NCBI GenBank assembly: GCA_018398765.1
Contig: JAHBMJ010002632.1
Span: 1 to 25,000 of the forward strand
DNA: 25,000 nt
Direction: 5' to 3'
Source: Chromera velia
Lineage: Eukaryota; Sar; Chromeraceae
Shown here: piece after piece, positions 19,024 through 25,000 of the stretch
Numbering within the stretch: the first letter of the stretch is position 1
Layout: the number at the start of each line of letters is the position of its first letter
Position numbers and translations under genes: made by a program
Notes under the pieces: model-generated
What the model was told of the DNA's origin: nothing
Database searches by the model: none
Seen by the model: the letters and a program-made list of their open reading frames with translations, nothing else

Positions 19024-21102
19024 CTAGACACACCTAGACACACACACACACACACACACACACCTAGACACACACACGTGCGGGACCCGTGAGTGATGAT
19101 CACCTGAATGTGTGCATGTGCCCTCACAAACGAGAAAGAAAGAGAGAGAGAAAGAGGGAGAGGGAATTCACAGGAAGATGAAGGGGAATTCATTCATCTA
19201 GTCCCGCCGCACCCGTCTGCAAGCACTCACTCCAATCCCATCAAAACTCAAACAAACAAACAAACAAAACCCACCTTGCAGCTTCCCGGGTTTGCCTTCG
19301 CGAGGCTGTGGATGATGTGAAGAGAGGCGCCCATGACGGAAGGGTCGGGGTCGCACAGAGCTCGCCTGCAACTTGCAGGGAGGCAGACAGGTGTATTATG
19401 GAAAGGAAGTTGTAAAGAAGGCAGCAGTCTGGTGTTTCTCTAACCTTTTCTGCGTCAGTGTTTATGTGACTGCATAGCTGCGAAGTACAAAGACAGGAGG
19501 AGAAGGGATAAGAGGACTGGGGCCTTTGAAGAAGAAAGCGCGGGGGGGGAAGTCAGCCACAGTATTGGTCAGGAGGGAGAGTTTGGCCTGACTGGCTGGC
19601 TGGCCGGCAGGCAGGCTGAAACTCCAAAGGAGGCCGGAACAGCTGACACAAAACAAAAGCAAAGGAAACAACCGCAACCGACTGACCGAATTGCGTCCCT
19701 TGCTTCCGTTGCGGTTTCAGGCTGGAGTTGGTGGAGTTTTTGCAGTGCCATGACTGCCTTTTTTCGGACCCCTTCGTTGGTGTGGGAACAGAGTTTGATG
19801 ATCATCGGCAGTATCGCGGGGATCATTTCGTCAGACACAAGGCGGCACACGCACGTCAGAGCTGCAGAAACCTCCAAGTGATTCGAGCTTCCCAAATCCT
19901 GCAACCAGGCAGCCAGGTAGGCAGGCATTCAGAGAGACAGATGCATGGGTTTGCTGGAACGATCTCGAGAAGGATTCTGGATGATGTCGATAACGGCAGA
20001 AACCTCCAGGCGACTTTAAACTTGCGAAATGCGAGCAGCGGGATCGAAAGACCCGCACCATGGAATGAATGACGGATCTTGGAGGTCCAGAAAGAAAAAG
20101 CACTAAATATTTGATACCACGATTCCAATCGGTGTCCCCATCTAGTCTCGAGGGGGAATTCTCTCACACTCCGACTAACCAGTCTCCACGCTCGTTCCTT
20201 CTTCTCTCATGAAGAGTGAGGACAAGAAACTCTCACGAGCTTCTGAGCCCTTTCTCTCCAGACTGAGCATCTGATCGCAATTCCCCCCAAGCTAAACAAA
20301 ACAGAGAGAGAAACACTGAAAAAGGAAGGCCCTTTCAACCTACCGACCCTCTGAATCGTGTTGATCAAGAGGAGCATCAACTCATGGTCTCTGTGCAGAA
20401 AGACGTTGCACGCCAGATAGCCCATCCGTTTACACAGAATTGTCTTGTCGTGCGTCAAGTTCACAGCGTGGATGTACGCAAATGTGGCCTCATGCCCAAG
20501 CATCTCCACGTACACAGCACGGACAAGGTACTCCTTCATTCGCTTCTGCATGCATCATGCAGAGAACGCTGAGCGTAAACAAGATACAATAATTATTTTG
20601 CGATTAATCCCCGGCTAGGGAAAAAAATACCACAGCAATGTTTGGCGGTGGAGATCAGCCTATGGCACCAGACAGACGTGAGCATCCAGCAATGCCGCCA
20701 GAATCTATCACTATATGGGAAGACCAAGGCGAAGGGGAAGCAGTGCCAAGTCGGCAGAGGCTAGAACAAAAAGAGACGGGGGACCGACCGCAGAAACTCC
20801 GGGTTCAGCCAGTCGCGTTTTCAGTTGCGCTTTTTCGTGCACGATGATCTTGTCCTCCTCCTGCATACAAGACGGAGAGAGTAGATAATGACAGACCGAT
20901 GCACGCGAAGGAAGCAAATTGTGACGTGCGTGCACGGTTCAGGCGGAAAAACAGAAATGGTTCTCTCCTCTGATCCGGAGAGATAAATGCCGGACGCCTC
21001 CATGGCTTTCCTCCCCCCCTTTCAGCTGACCTGTTTTGACCGCGACTCTCCAATGGCTTTGACAAGGTCAAAGAACTCTTTCGAAGGAGTGGAGGCCGTC
21101 AT
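11373..21102 (-). CDS. AP4E1: AP-4 complex subunit epsilon (adaptor large chain), about 18-19 exons
   Basis: Large subunit of the AP-4 heterotetramer, which sorts membrane cargo at the trans-Golgi. The spliced product matches plant and animal AP-4 epsilon throughout the trunk: [73 protein letters not shown] and CWVLGEYG. Exons (minus strand, high to low): 21102-21031, 20860-20789, 20545-20348, 19898-19687, 19365-19275, 18610-18512, 18005-17895, 17577-17416, 17090-16933, 16604-16562, 15942-15697, 15637-15569, 15322-15158, 14915-14791, 14510-14444 (less sure), 13718 to about 12,800 (hinge), 12325-12167 and 11753-11373 (ear end). All junctions are GT-AG and phases agree for exons 1-14. Length is about 1,000-1,150 residues, near the human 1,137. 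Introns carry microsatellites. The ATG at 21102 is chosen because the conserved N-terminus follows at once. The 3' end and the join from hinge to ear are uncertain. Confidence 0.93.
12167..12325 (-). CDS. AP4E1: AP-4 epsilon ear-domain exon (platform start)
   Basis: Acceptor CAG at 12326-12328 and donor GCA|GTCAGT at 12165-12166 delimit 53 codons in phase 0. The product [20 protein letters not shown] resembles the T-x-E-F-G-K-x-W block at the start of the human epsilon ear platform, and the following helix-like stretch ends CQSVVDAFA. Joined in phase to the next exon it reaches the HIVEVIG motif at nearly the same spacing as in human (about 45 versus 41 residues from the Trp). The preceding exon that would carry the beta-sandwich was not found. 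Confidence 0.65.
12477..12530. repeat. GA-rich low-complexity tract
   Basis: An AGAGAGAGACGGAGGCAGAG-type purine tract lies between the hinge exon and the ear exons of AP-4 epsilon. The minus-strand open frame through it reads Ser/Leu/Pro-rich low-complexity sequence, which argues that it is intronic. Confidence 0.8.
12800..13718 (-). CDS. AP4E1: AP-4 epsilon exon 16: end of trunk and Gly/Ala/Pro-rich hinge
   Basis: The exon opens (acceptor at 13719-13720, tentative) into [18 protein letters not shown] and [12 protein letters not shown], matching the SFL...GA-Y-P block that closes the trunk in other epsilons. [10 protein letters not shown] matches the LNFEPY block of the human protein. About 200 residues of Gly/Ala/Pro/Ser-rich hinge follow. 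They include [17 protein letters not shown] at about 13,064-13,112 and [16 protein letters not shown] at about 12,885-12,930. The frame stays open to 12,408, but beyond about 12,810 it looks intron-like or uncertain. Possible donors are GTCAGT near 12,807 and GTGAGA near 12,625. Confidence 0.75.
14444..14510 (-). CDS. AP4E1: AP-4 epsilon candidate exon 15
   Basis: The reading [12 protein letters not shown] followed by AAG|gtgaat corresponds to the conserved stretch after the trunk (ARAVESIIPLDAS in Arabidopsis). The only upstream AG that keeps phase is at 14511-14512 and adds a hydrophobic [10 protein letters not shown] not expected in the family. A pyrimidine-rich tract lies within that extra part, which makes the acceptor doubtful. 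Confidence 0.5.
14791..17090 (-). CDS. AP4E1: AP-4 epsilon exons 9-14: C-terminal half of the trunk
   Basis: Exon 9 (17090-16933) ends in phase 2 and joins the tiny 43-nt exon 10 (16604-16562), completing an Arg codon. Exon 11 (15942-15697) carries [14 protein letters not shown] and [10 protein letters not shown]. Exon 12 (15637-15569) supplies the [10 protein letters not shown] segment. Its acceptor may be GAG|AAG or AAG|ACT, giving 23 or 22 codons. Exon 13 (15322-15158) has [12 protein letters not shown] and WILSAIMKL. Exon 14 (14915-14791) has [19 protein letters not shown] and ends in phase 2. Length and order agree with plant and human epsilon. Confidence 0.9.
16409..16560. repeat. (CA)n, C30 homopolymer and (GA)n block in AP-4 epsilon intron 10
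   Basis: A run of 30 C (16439-16468) is flanked by CA repeats and followed by a GA-rich tract at 16,500-16,548, immediately downstream of the donor of the 43-nt exon 10. On the coding (minus) strand this is G30, able to form G-quadruplexes. GGAA/GAAG repeats at 16,626-16,663 lie just upstream of exon 10. Confidence 0.95.
17416..21102 (-). CDS. AP4E1: AP-4 epsilon exons 1-8: N-terminal half of the trunk solenoid
   Basis: Exons 1-8 encode 24, 24, 66, 70 and 2/3, 30 and 1/3, 33, 37 and 54 codons. Phases are 0 except at the exon 4/5 join, where an Arg codon is split CG|G. Exon 2 ends at GCG|gtcggt, and its join to AAGCGAATGAAG gives a segment equal in length to the Arabidopsis protein. Conserved blocks include [35 protein letters not shown] and [15 protein letters not shown]. 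These alpha-solenoid repeats form the trunk that contacts the sigma4 and mu4 subunits and ARF1 in AP complexes (family knowledge). Frequent GTCAGT-type donors are noticeable. Confidence 0.95.
18721..19078. repeat. (GA)n/(CA)n microsatellite array in AP-4 epsilon intron 5
   Basis: A GA-rich tract (18721-18756) and CT tract lead into about 280 bp of CA repeats, broken by CATACAGACA and CCTAGACACA variants. It fills nearly half of the 664-bp intron between exons 5 and 6, so long open frames here are artefacts of the repeat. Confidence 0.95.
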
Positions 21103-21883
21103 GGTGTATGACTCTCCCTTCCGTCCTTCCGTCCTTCCGTGTGGTTTCACGCCAGCCCTTTCTCTTCACTGCAAGAAGATTATTTTCTTTGTCACGCCGG
21201 CGGTCGGAAGACGCAGAGGTCGTTGACTTGGCGTCTGTGCACCTTTCTTTCCACGGAGAAGTGCGCGAAACGGGAGCTCTCGACCAACAGGAAAACGGTT
21301 CCACAAGTTCGCGGACGCAAAACGACGCAAAGCTAAATCAATTTACCGTGCTCCATCTCTCCTTCTTATCTCTTCTTCTCACCAGAGATCTGCCCCACAA
21401 AGAACAAAAGAAACTCAATGGAACCAGACAGCTGGAGCGCTTTGAAGAGCTGCTGGCCGTGCTAAGACAATTGAAGCTAGATCTGACATTCGAAGAAAGA
21501 GATCGATGGAAGGAGGTGCCGTACGCGTCGTGTGCCGTCTCCTCTGAGTGTCATGACAAAACAATTGCACGCGCGATGTGCGCAATGTGCGCGCGCTGTA
21601 GACGGGCAAGCTTAACAAATTGCATGGGTATCGACGTAGAAGGATTCATTCAGGAGTCAATGCTGAGGTGATGTTGAGGTGGCCCGTGCAGCTTTAACAT
21701 CCTGCGGGGACAATCAGCTAGCTGGAATGTCTTTTGAGGTTGCAGGCTTCTCCTGAGTCTTTATTGATCGTTTCATTTATCCTTCGACACGACAACCTTT
21801 CTTTTTCTGTCTTGTCGAGGGCTTTTCTGTGGTACCCGTGTCTTGCCGTCTACTGGCAAGCTTTGCAGAGGTTCCGAACCAAA
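21103..21883. promoter_or_regulatory. Divergent intergenic region between AP-4 epsilon and uS15m
   Basis: The two ATGs face away from each other with 781 bp between them, so both promoters should lie here. No TATA box could be assigned. An acceptor-like CTTTGCAG at 21,861-21,868, 15 bases before the uS15m ATG, suggests a spliced 5' UTR. A CCTTCCGT repeat occurs at 21,117-21,140. Confidence 0.5.
21108..21671 (+). CDS. Hypothetical 187-codon ORF in the divergent intergenic region
   Basis: An ATG-started open frame of 187 codons begins only 5 bp from the AP-4 epsilon start codon on the opposite strand. It has a basic N-terminus, a helix-like charged stretch (RQLERFEELLAVLRQLKL) and a Cys cluster (MCAMCARCRR). 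No family is recognised. Overlap with promoter and 5' UTR space, and the unusual closeness to the divergent ATG, make a chance frame more likely than a gene. Confidence 0.2.
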   Translation: MTLPSVLPSFRVVSRQPFLFTARRLFSLSRRRSEDAEVVDLASVHLSFHGEVRETGALDQQENGSTSSRTQNDAKLNQFTVLHLSFLSLLLTRDLPHKEQKKLNGTRQLERFEELLAVLRQLKLDLTFEERDRWKEVPYASCAVSSECHDKTIARAMCAMCARCRRASLTNCMGIDVEGFIQESMLR

Positions 21884-22840
21884 ATGGAGACTCTCAAAAG
21901 AAAGTTCTCCACTCTGTCTGTTGGAGTTGTCCGTACCGTGCCTCACAGGCTTCTGGTGGAGAAGGAGAGCACAAAGCCTTTCTCCCCGTCTCCTTTTGCC
22001 GTCTCCGGCCGGGGGCAAGTAAGGGGTGTGGCACAGATTTCAGCCAGGAAGTTTGTGGGCTCTATACCCGGGAAGAAGGGCCCCCCCAAACTCGAATGGT
22101 ATCGCCGCGCAGAGCAGGCCTTCCTGAAAGAAAGGTCCCGCGTTCCCGACGGTTTCGTTCACCCTTTCACTCAAGAAGACCTCGCGCCCCTGCCTAGTGC
22201 CATGACAGATCTCCTTCATCTCCGCTGTGCCAGCAGCAAGCAACTGTCGAGATGGCGAAAGCAGAGAATGGTGGAGTTATTTCAGCAGCACTTCAACGAT
22301 TACATGAGTGGACCGGTGCGGATTGCAGTATACACAGAGCAGATCCTCAATTTGCGACGTCACATGCTGCAGCACAAAAGGGACCATGAGAAGAAAATGG
22401 TCATGACGTTGATGCTCAACAAGAGGCAAAGAGCAATGAAGGCCCTTTACACAAACGATTTCGAGTTGTACAAACACGTCTGTAAGGAGTTGAAGATTCG
22501 AATGGTGCGCTTTGCCATTCCCGACAGCCGCCATCCGACCAATGCTGTCAGCCCGATGGCAGTTGACGGCGACAGATGCCGTTTTCTGATTCGGATGAAG
22601 CTCTGGAAAGGAAAATTTCGTCCGCGCCCCGTGAAAGAGAGGAGCGGGAAGACAGCGCGCTACACGCGACACCCCATCGAAGAGCCGCCCCCCGACTGGA
22701 ACAAGCCGAAACCCCAAAATGCTCAGATTTCCAGGTCATGGCCTTACGGCGTCAAGGAGGAGCGAATGAGTGGGAACTATCCGATTCACAACCCCACGAA
22801 GCCCGGACACGGGCATATTCCTGTTCCAATCCTTTTTTGA
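21884..22840 (+). CDS. Mitochondrial ribosomal protein uS15m
   Basis: A single exon of 318 codons. The uS15 domain lies at about residues 140-207 (GPVRIAVYTEQILNLRRHML, HKRDHEKKMVMTLMLNKRQR, then FELYKHVCKELKIR). This matches bacterial S15, in which the His-x-x-Asp-His and KRRRLLDYL blocks bind 16S rRNA. Here HKRDHEKK and LNKRQRAMKAL occupy those places. The N-terminus (METLKRKFSTLSVGVVRTVP) is basic, hydroxylated and free of acidic residues after Glu2, as in mitochondrial presequences. Extensions on both sides (about 115 residues N-terminal, 110 C-terminal, basic and aromatic) are usual for mitochondrial ribosomal proteins and far exceed the 89-residue bacterial protein. It is the first ATG in frame. 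A plastid location is less likely but not excluded. Confidence 0.92.
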   Translation: METLKRKFSTLSVGVVRTVPHRLLVEKESTKPFSPSPFAVSGRGQVRGVAQISARKFVGSIPGKKGPPKLEWYRRAEQAFLKERSRVPDGFVHPFTQEDLAPLPSAMTDLLHLRCASSKQLSRWRKQRMVELFQQHFNDYMSGPVRIAVYTEQILNLRRHMLQHKRDHEKKMVMTLMLNKRQRAMKALYTNDFELYKHVCKELKIRMVRFAIPDSRHPTNAVSPMAVDGDRCRFLIRMKLWKGKFRPRPVKERSGKTARYTRHPIEEPPPDWNKPKPQNAQISRSWPYGVKEERMSGNYPIHNPTKPGHGHIPVPILF

Positions 22841-23340
22841 TCTTTGACTCGTGAAAATGATGTTTTTTCATCTAAAGTCGTTTTGATGTTCGCACTGAAT
22901 GTTGGTCGTGCAGCGATTAGCAGAGATCTGTGTTTACTTGAAAGTGGAGGCTCAAATGGTGCACTTTAATTATCATCCATTGGCACTCAACATCTCATGC
23001 ACTGCATGATTCTGTGACTGGGGGGGGAATAAAGGGATGCGATATCTTCATACGCCACTGGGTGCATGCTCTGTCCCTCCCTCCCTCTCTGAGGGGCTGT
23101 GTACGAGTGTGTGCATGTGCATATGTATGTGTGTGTGTATGTGTGCGCGCAGTGTTCTCTCTCTCTATATATATATATATACATACACACATATGTATGT
23201 ATATACATACATGCATACGCATTATATGTATCTATCTTTGTGCATGCTCATTGCTCTTTTTACTACTCCGTGTCTGAGATATGACAAACAGTCTCCCTGT
23301 TCTCTCTTTTTCTTAGTACTCTTTCTCTCTAGCTTTCTCT
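22841..23340. other. uS15m downstream region with TG/TA microsatellite
   Basis: No gene is seen. The first 180 bases probably hold the uS15m 3' UTR. A mixed TG, CT, TATA and ATGTATGT tract spans 23,099-23,230 and includes a run of TA repeats at 23,167-23,180. Confidence 0.6.
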
Positions 23341-23345
23341 CTTTC

Positions 23346-23376
23346 TCACACACGCGCGCGCGCACGTACACGTACA

Positions 23377-23419
<43 letters not shown>

Positions 23420-23428
23420 ACACACCTA

Positions 23429-23464
<36 letters not shown>

Positions 23465-23492
23465 GACACACACACATACAGACACACGCACA

Positions 23493-23531
<39 letters not shown>

Positions 23532-23604
23532 ACATACACACACACACACATGCGGACACACACACACACATGCGGACACACACACACACACACCTAGACA
23601 CACA

Positions 23605-23660
<56 letters not shown>

Positions 23661-23702
23661 AAGAAAGAAAGAGAGAGAGAGAGGGGGGGGGGGGGGGGGG
23701 GG
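23346..23702. repeat. (CA)n/(GA)n array ending in a G20 run
   Basis: CA repeats (23,376-23,622) with CCTAGACACA and CATACAGACA/CATGCGGACA variants pass into GA repeats (23,623-23,682), which end in 20 consecutive G (23,683-23,702). The variants resemble those in the AP-4 epsilon intron 5 array. Confidence 0.95.
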
Positions 23703-24095
23703 CCATATCACACCTAGTATCACACAAACAGACCTAGGGTTCTAGGCAGAAACCTAGGCAAAAATTTAACTTTTTTAGGGGGGGGGGCCGTTAAGTGAAA
23801 GTACTTTTTTAGCTTCTATAATTTTGTTATTCTTCCTTTGTAATTTATTCTGTCGTTTTTACCTAGGTTTTTACTTATTATTTGACTTAGAAGTTGGAAC
23901 TTTGAAATAGAATTAAACAGAAATAGAAAGGAACACCTAGATGATTAGATCGATGAATTAACACATATGATGATGATGATAATGATCATGATGATAGAAG
24001 ACTTAACCCCTAGCCTCTGTTGGGCTCGGGTGGTCCGTTCATCCATGCATTCATGCATAGGGTGTTTGATCGATCGATTATTCTAGATCAAACGC
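23703..24095. other. AT-rich stretch with CCTAGG motifs and a TGA/ATG trinucleotide tract
   Basis: No gene is seen. CCTAG recurs at about 23,713, 23,733, 23,753, 23,862 and 23,936. AAACCTAGGCAAAAA at 23,750-23,764 is inverted relative to TTTTTACCTAGGTTTTT at 23,856-23,872, forming a possible hairpin. A degenerate ATG/ATA tract lies at 23,968-23,996. Confidence 0.6.
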
Positions 24096-24101
24096 ATGCT
24101 C

Positions 24102-24430
24102 TCAATTCTCCACCTCTCTCAAGCACCTCATTATTGCTTCAATCCCCTGCCGCGGCTTATGATTAAGCATCAAGAAGCAGCTCTCAAAGGCTTCTACCTC
24201 TGCTGGGCCCGCCCCTTTAACCTTAGAGATTGCTGCCACTCTTTGCGCAGCGGTAACCCTGTCAAAAAGAGAGAGACCATCCTTCACTTCTCTCATTACC
24301 GCTTTCAATGCTGCTTGCTCCTCTCTCCTCTCTCCCACAGAAGGGAAACGACATCAGCGATTAAGAAAGCATCTTCTAGATGTAGGGTGTTTAGAGTTGC
24401 GAGAATGAAGCCCCCTCCCGTTGTATGATG
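24102..24430 (-). pseudogene. Broken coding fragment, unknown family
   Basis: On the minus strand two frames read like protein. One, upstream (24,430 to about 24,345), includes FILATLNTLHLEDAFLIADV. The other, from about 24,340 to a TAA-type stop near 24,102, includes LFDRVTAAQRVAAISKVKGA and MLNHKPRQGIEAIMRCLREV. They join across a purine-rich GAGAGAGGAGAGAGG patch by one frame change. There is no start codon and no recognised domain. It could be a remnant of a transposon protein or an exon of an unrecognised gene. Confidence 0.4.
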
Positions 24431-24534
24431 CAAGTCTCGCAAAGGGGCAATAAAGCATTGTCCTAGACTCATGCATTGCATGATGGCCTATAGACCGATT
24501 AATAATAATAATAATGATAATGATCATGATGATA

Positions 24535-24908
24535 TATGAGGTTAAAGCCGGTGAGCCATATAGGCTCTGGTCAACCTAGTATTTCCTGCATAGATTCGAT
24601 CCCATGTACATATATAGTTCCACCCGCGGCCGCTATCTTTGGCTGTCAGCCTGCCTCTAGCCTTCTTCGCACTCTCAAGTGTCCAACGTCGGTCCGTCTC
24701 ACACCGCTTTGTTTGGTTCCGTCTTGAGTGAAAGTGCTGGACAAATTGTTATGCTCTGAGTCTGCAAAGGAGGAATCTTCGCCACCTACTGAGGCATCTC
24801 CCGTGCAAACGTCTTGCCCCTCTCCCTTTCTGTCCACTTCCCCTTCTTCAGAAGACAAATGTGAGGTGGGAACGAACGACGAACACGGAAAGCAAGAGAC
24901 TTGGGGAG
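24535..24908. other. Region without a recognised gene; acidic/Ser-rich minus-strand frame
   Basis: A 70-codon minus-strand frame at 24,646-24,858 is rich in Ser, Glu, Asp and Gly and has no ATG. It could be an exon of the gene whose Lys-rich end lies next to it, but no splice sites link them convincingly. Confidence 0.3.
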
Positions 24909-25000
24909 TCAGCTCTTTCTCTTCTTTTTCTGCTTCTTCTCCTTCTCTTTGCCTTTCTGCTTCTTGTTTTCCTCCCTTTTTTTTTTCTCATTCCTCTCCT
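24909..25000 (-). CDS. Possible Lys-rich C-terminus of a gene running off the window
   Basis: From the right edge the minus strand reads 30 codons of Lys/Glu-rich protein (KEKEKKQKKKRKS) and ends at TGA 24,909-24,911. Such tails are common in nucleolar and RNA-binding proteins. The sequence is also a simple purine tract, so it may equally be non-coding low-complexity DNA. Sequence beyond the edge is needed to decide. Confidence 0.25.
   Translation of the reverse strand, partial: ERNEKKKREENKKQKGKEKEKKQKKKRKS

Noticed and set aside
18500-19193. Long Cys/Val- or His/Thr-rich open frames on both strands
   Set aside because: They are translations of the CA/TG microsatellite in an AP-4 epsilon intron and have no protein-like composition.
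23014-23727. Several 60-130 codon frames, Cys/Val- or Ser/Leu-rich
   Set aside because: Simple translations of TG, CA, GA and G-run repeats.
1-25000. CRISPR arrays, tRNA or rRNA genes
   Set aside because: No regularly spaced repeats with unique spacers and no tRNA-like cloverleaf or rRNA block was noticed. The repeats present are microsatellites and TIRs.

Overview
This window is nuclear DNA of a eukaryote. It has genes with many GT-AG introns, long CA/GA microsatellites, a mitochondrial-type ribosomal protein gene, and nested, decayed transposable elements. The mix of intron-rich genes, an AP-4 adaptor subunit, near-balanced base composition and heavy repeat load fits a free-living protist. 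A chromerid alga such as Chromera velia is my best guess, but nothing in the window proves the species.

Layout. (1) About 1-10,400, plus strand: a dead Ty1/copia-like LTR retrotransposon. A leader with a primer-binding-site-like motif is followed by a gag-like region with a Gly-rich tail and CCHC knuckles, a long unassigned pol segment, an HHCC plus integrase core, and a Pro/Ala-rich linker. Reverse transcriptase, RNase H and a 3' LTR are not seen. The polyprotein frame is broken by about thirteen in-frame stops but only about two frameshifts. (2) 5305-8458: a 3,154-bp DNA transposon inside the retroelement. It has 80-bp terminal inverted repeats and an AA target duplication. It carries a decayed transposase (minus strand) resembling the Tnp2/CACTA type and a second short gene (plus strand). 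Removing it with one AA copy restores the retroelement's reading frame. (3) About 10,400-11,370: no gene. (4) 11,373-21,102, minus strand: a gene for the AP-4 complex epsilon subunit, about 18-19 exons. Exons 1-14 join in phase; the hinge/ear part is less certain. (5) 21,103-21,883: a divergent intergenic region. (6) 21,884-22,840, plus strand: mitochondrial ribosomal protein uS15m, one exon. (7) 22,841-25,000: repeats, a broken coding fragment near 24,100-24,430, and a possible Lys-rich C-terminus of a minus-strand gene running off the window.

The two host genes are divergent and unrelated in function. AP-4 epsilon acts in trans-Golgi cargo sorting; uS15m is part of the mitochondrial small ribosomal subunit. 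The most interesting part is the nested transposon, whose boundaries can be fixed by reading-frame restoration, and the substitution-dominated decay of both elements.
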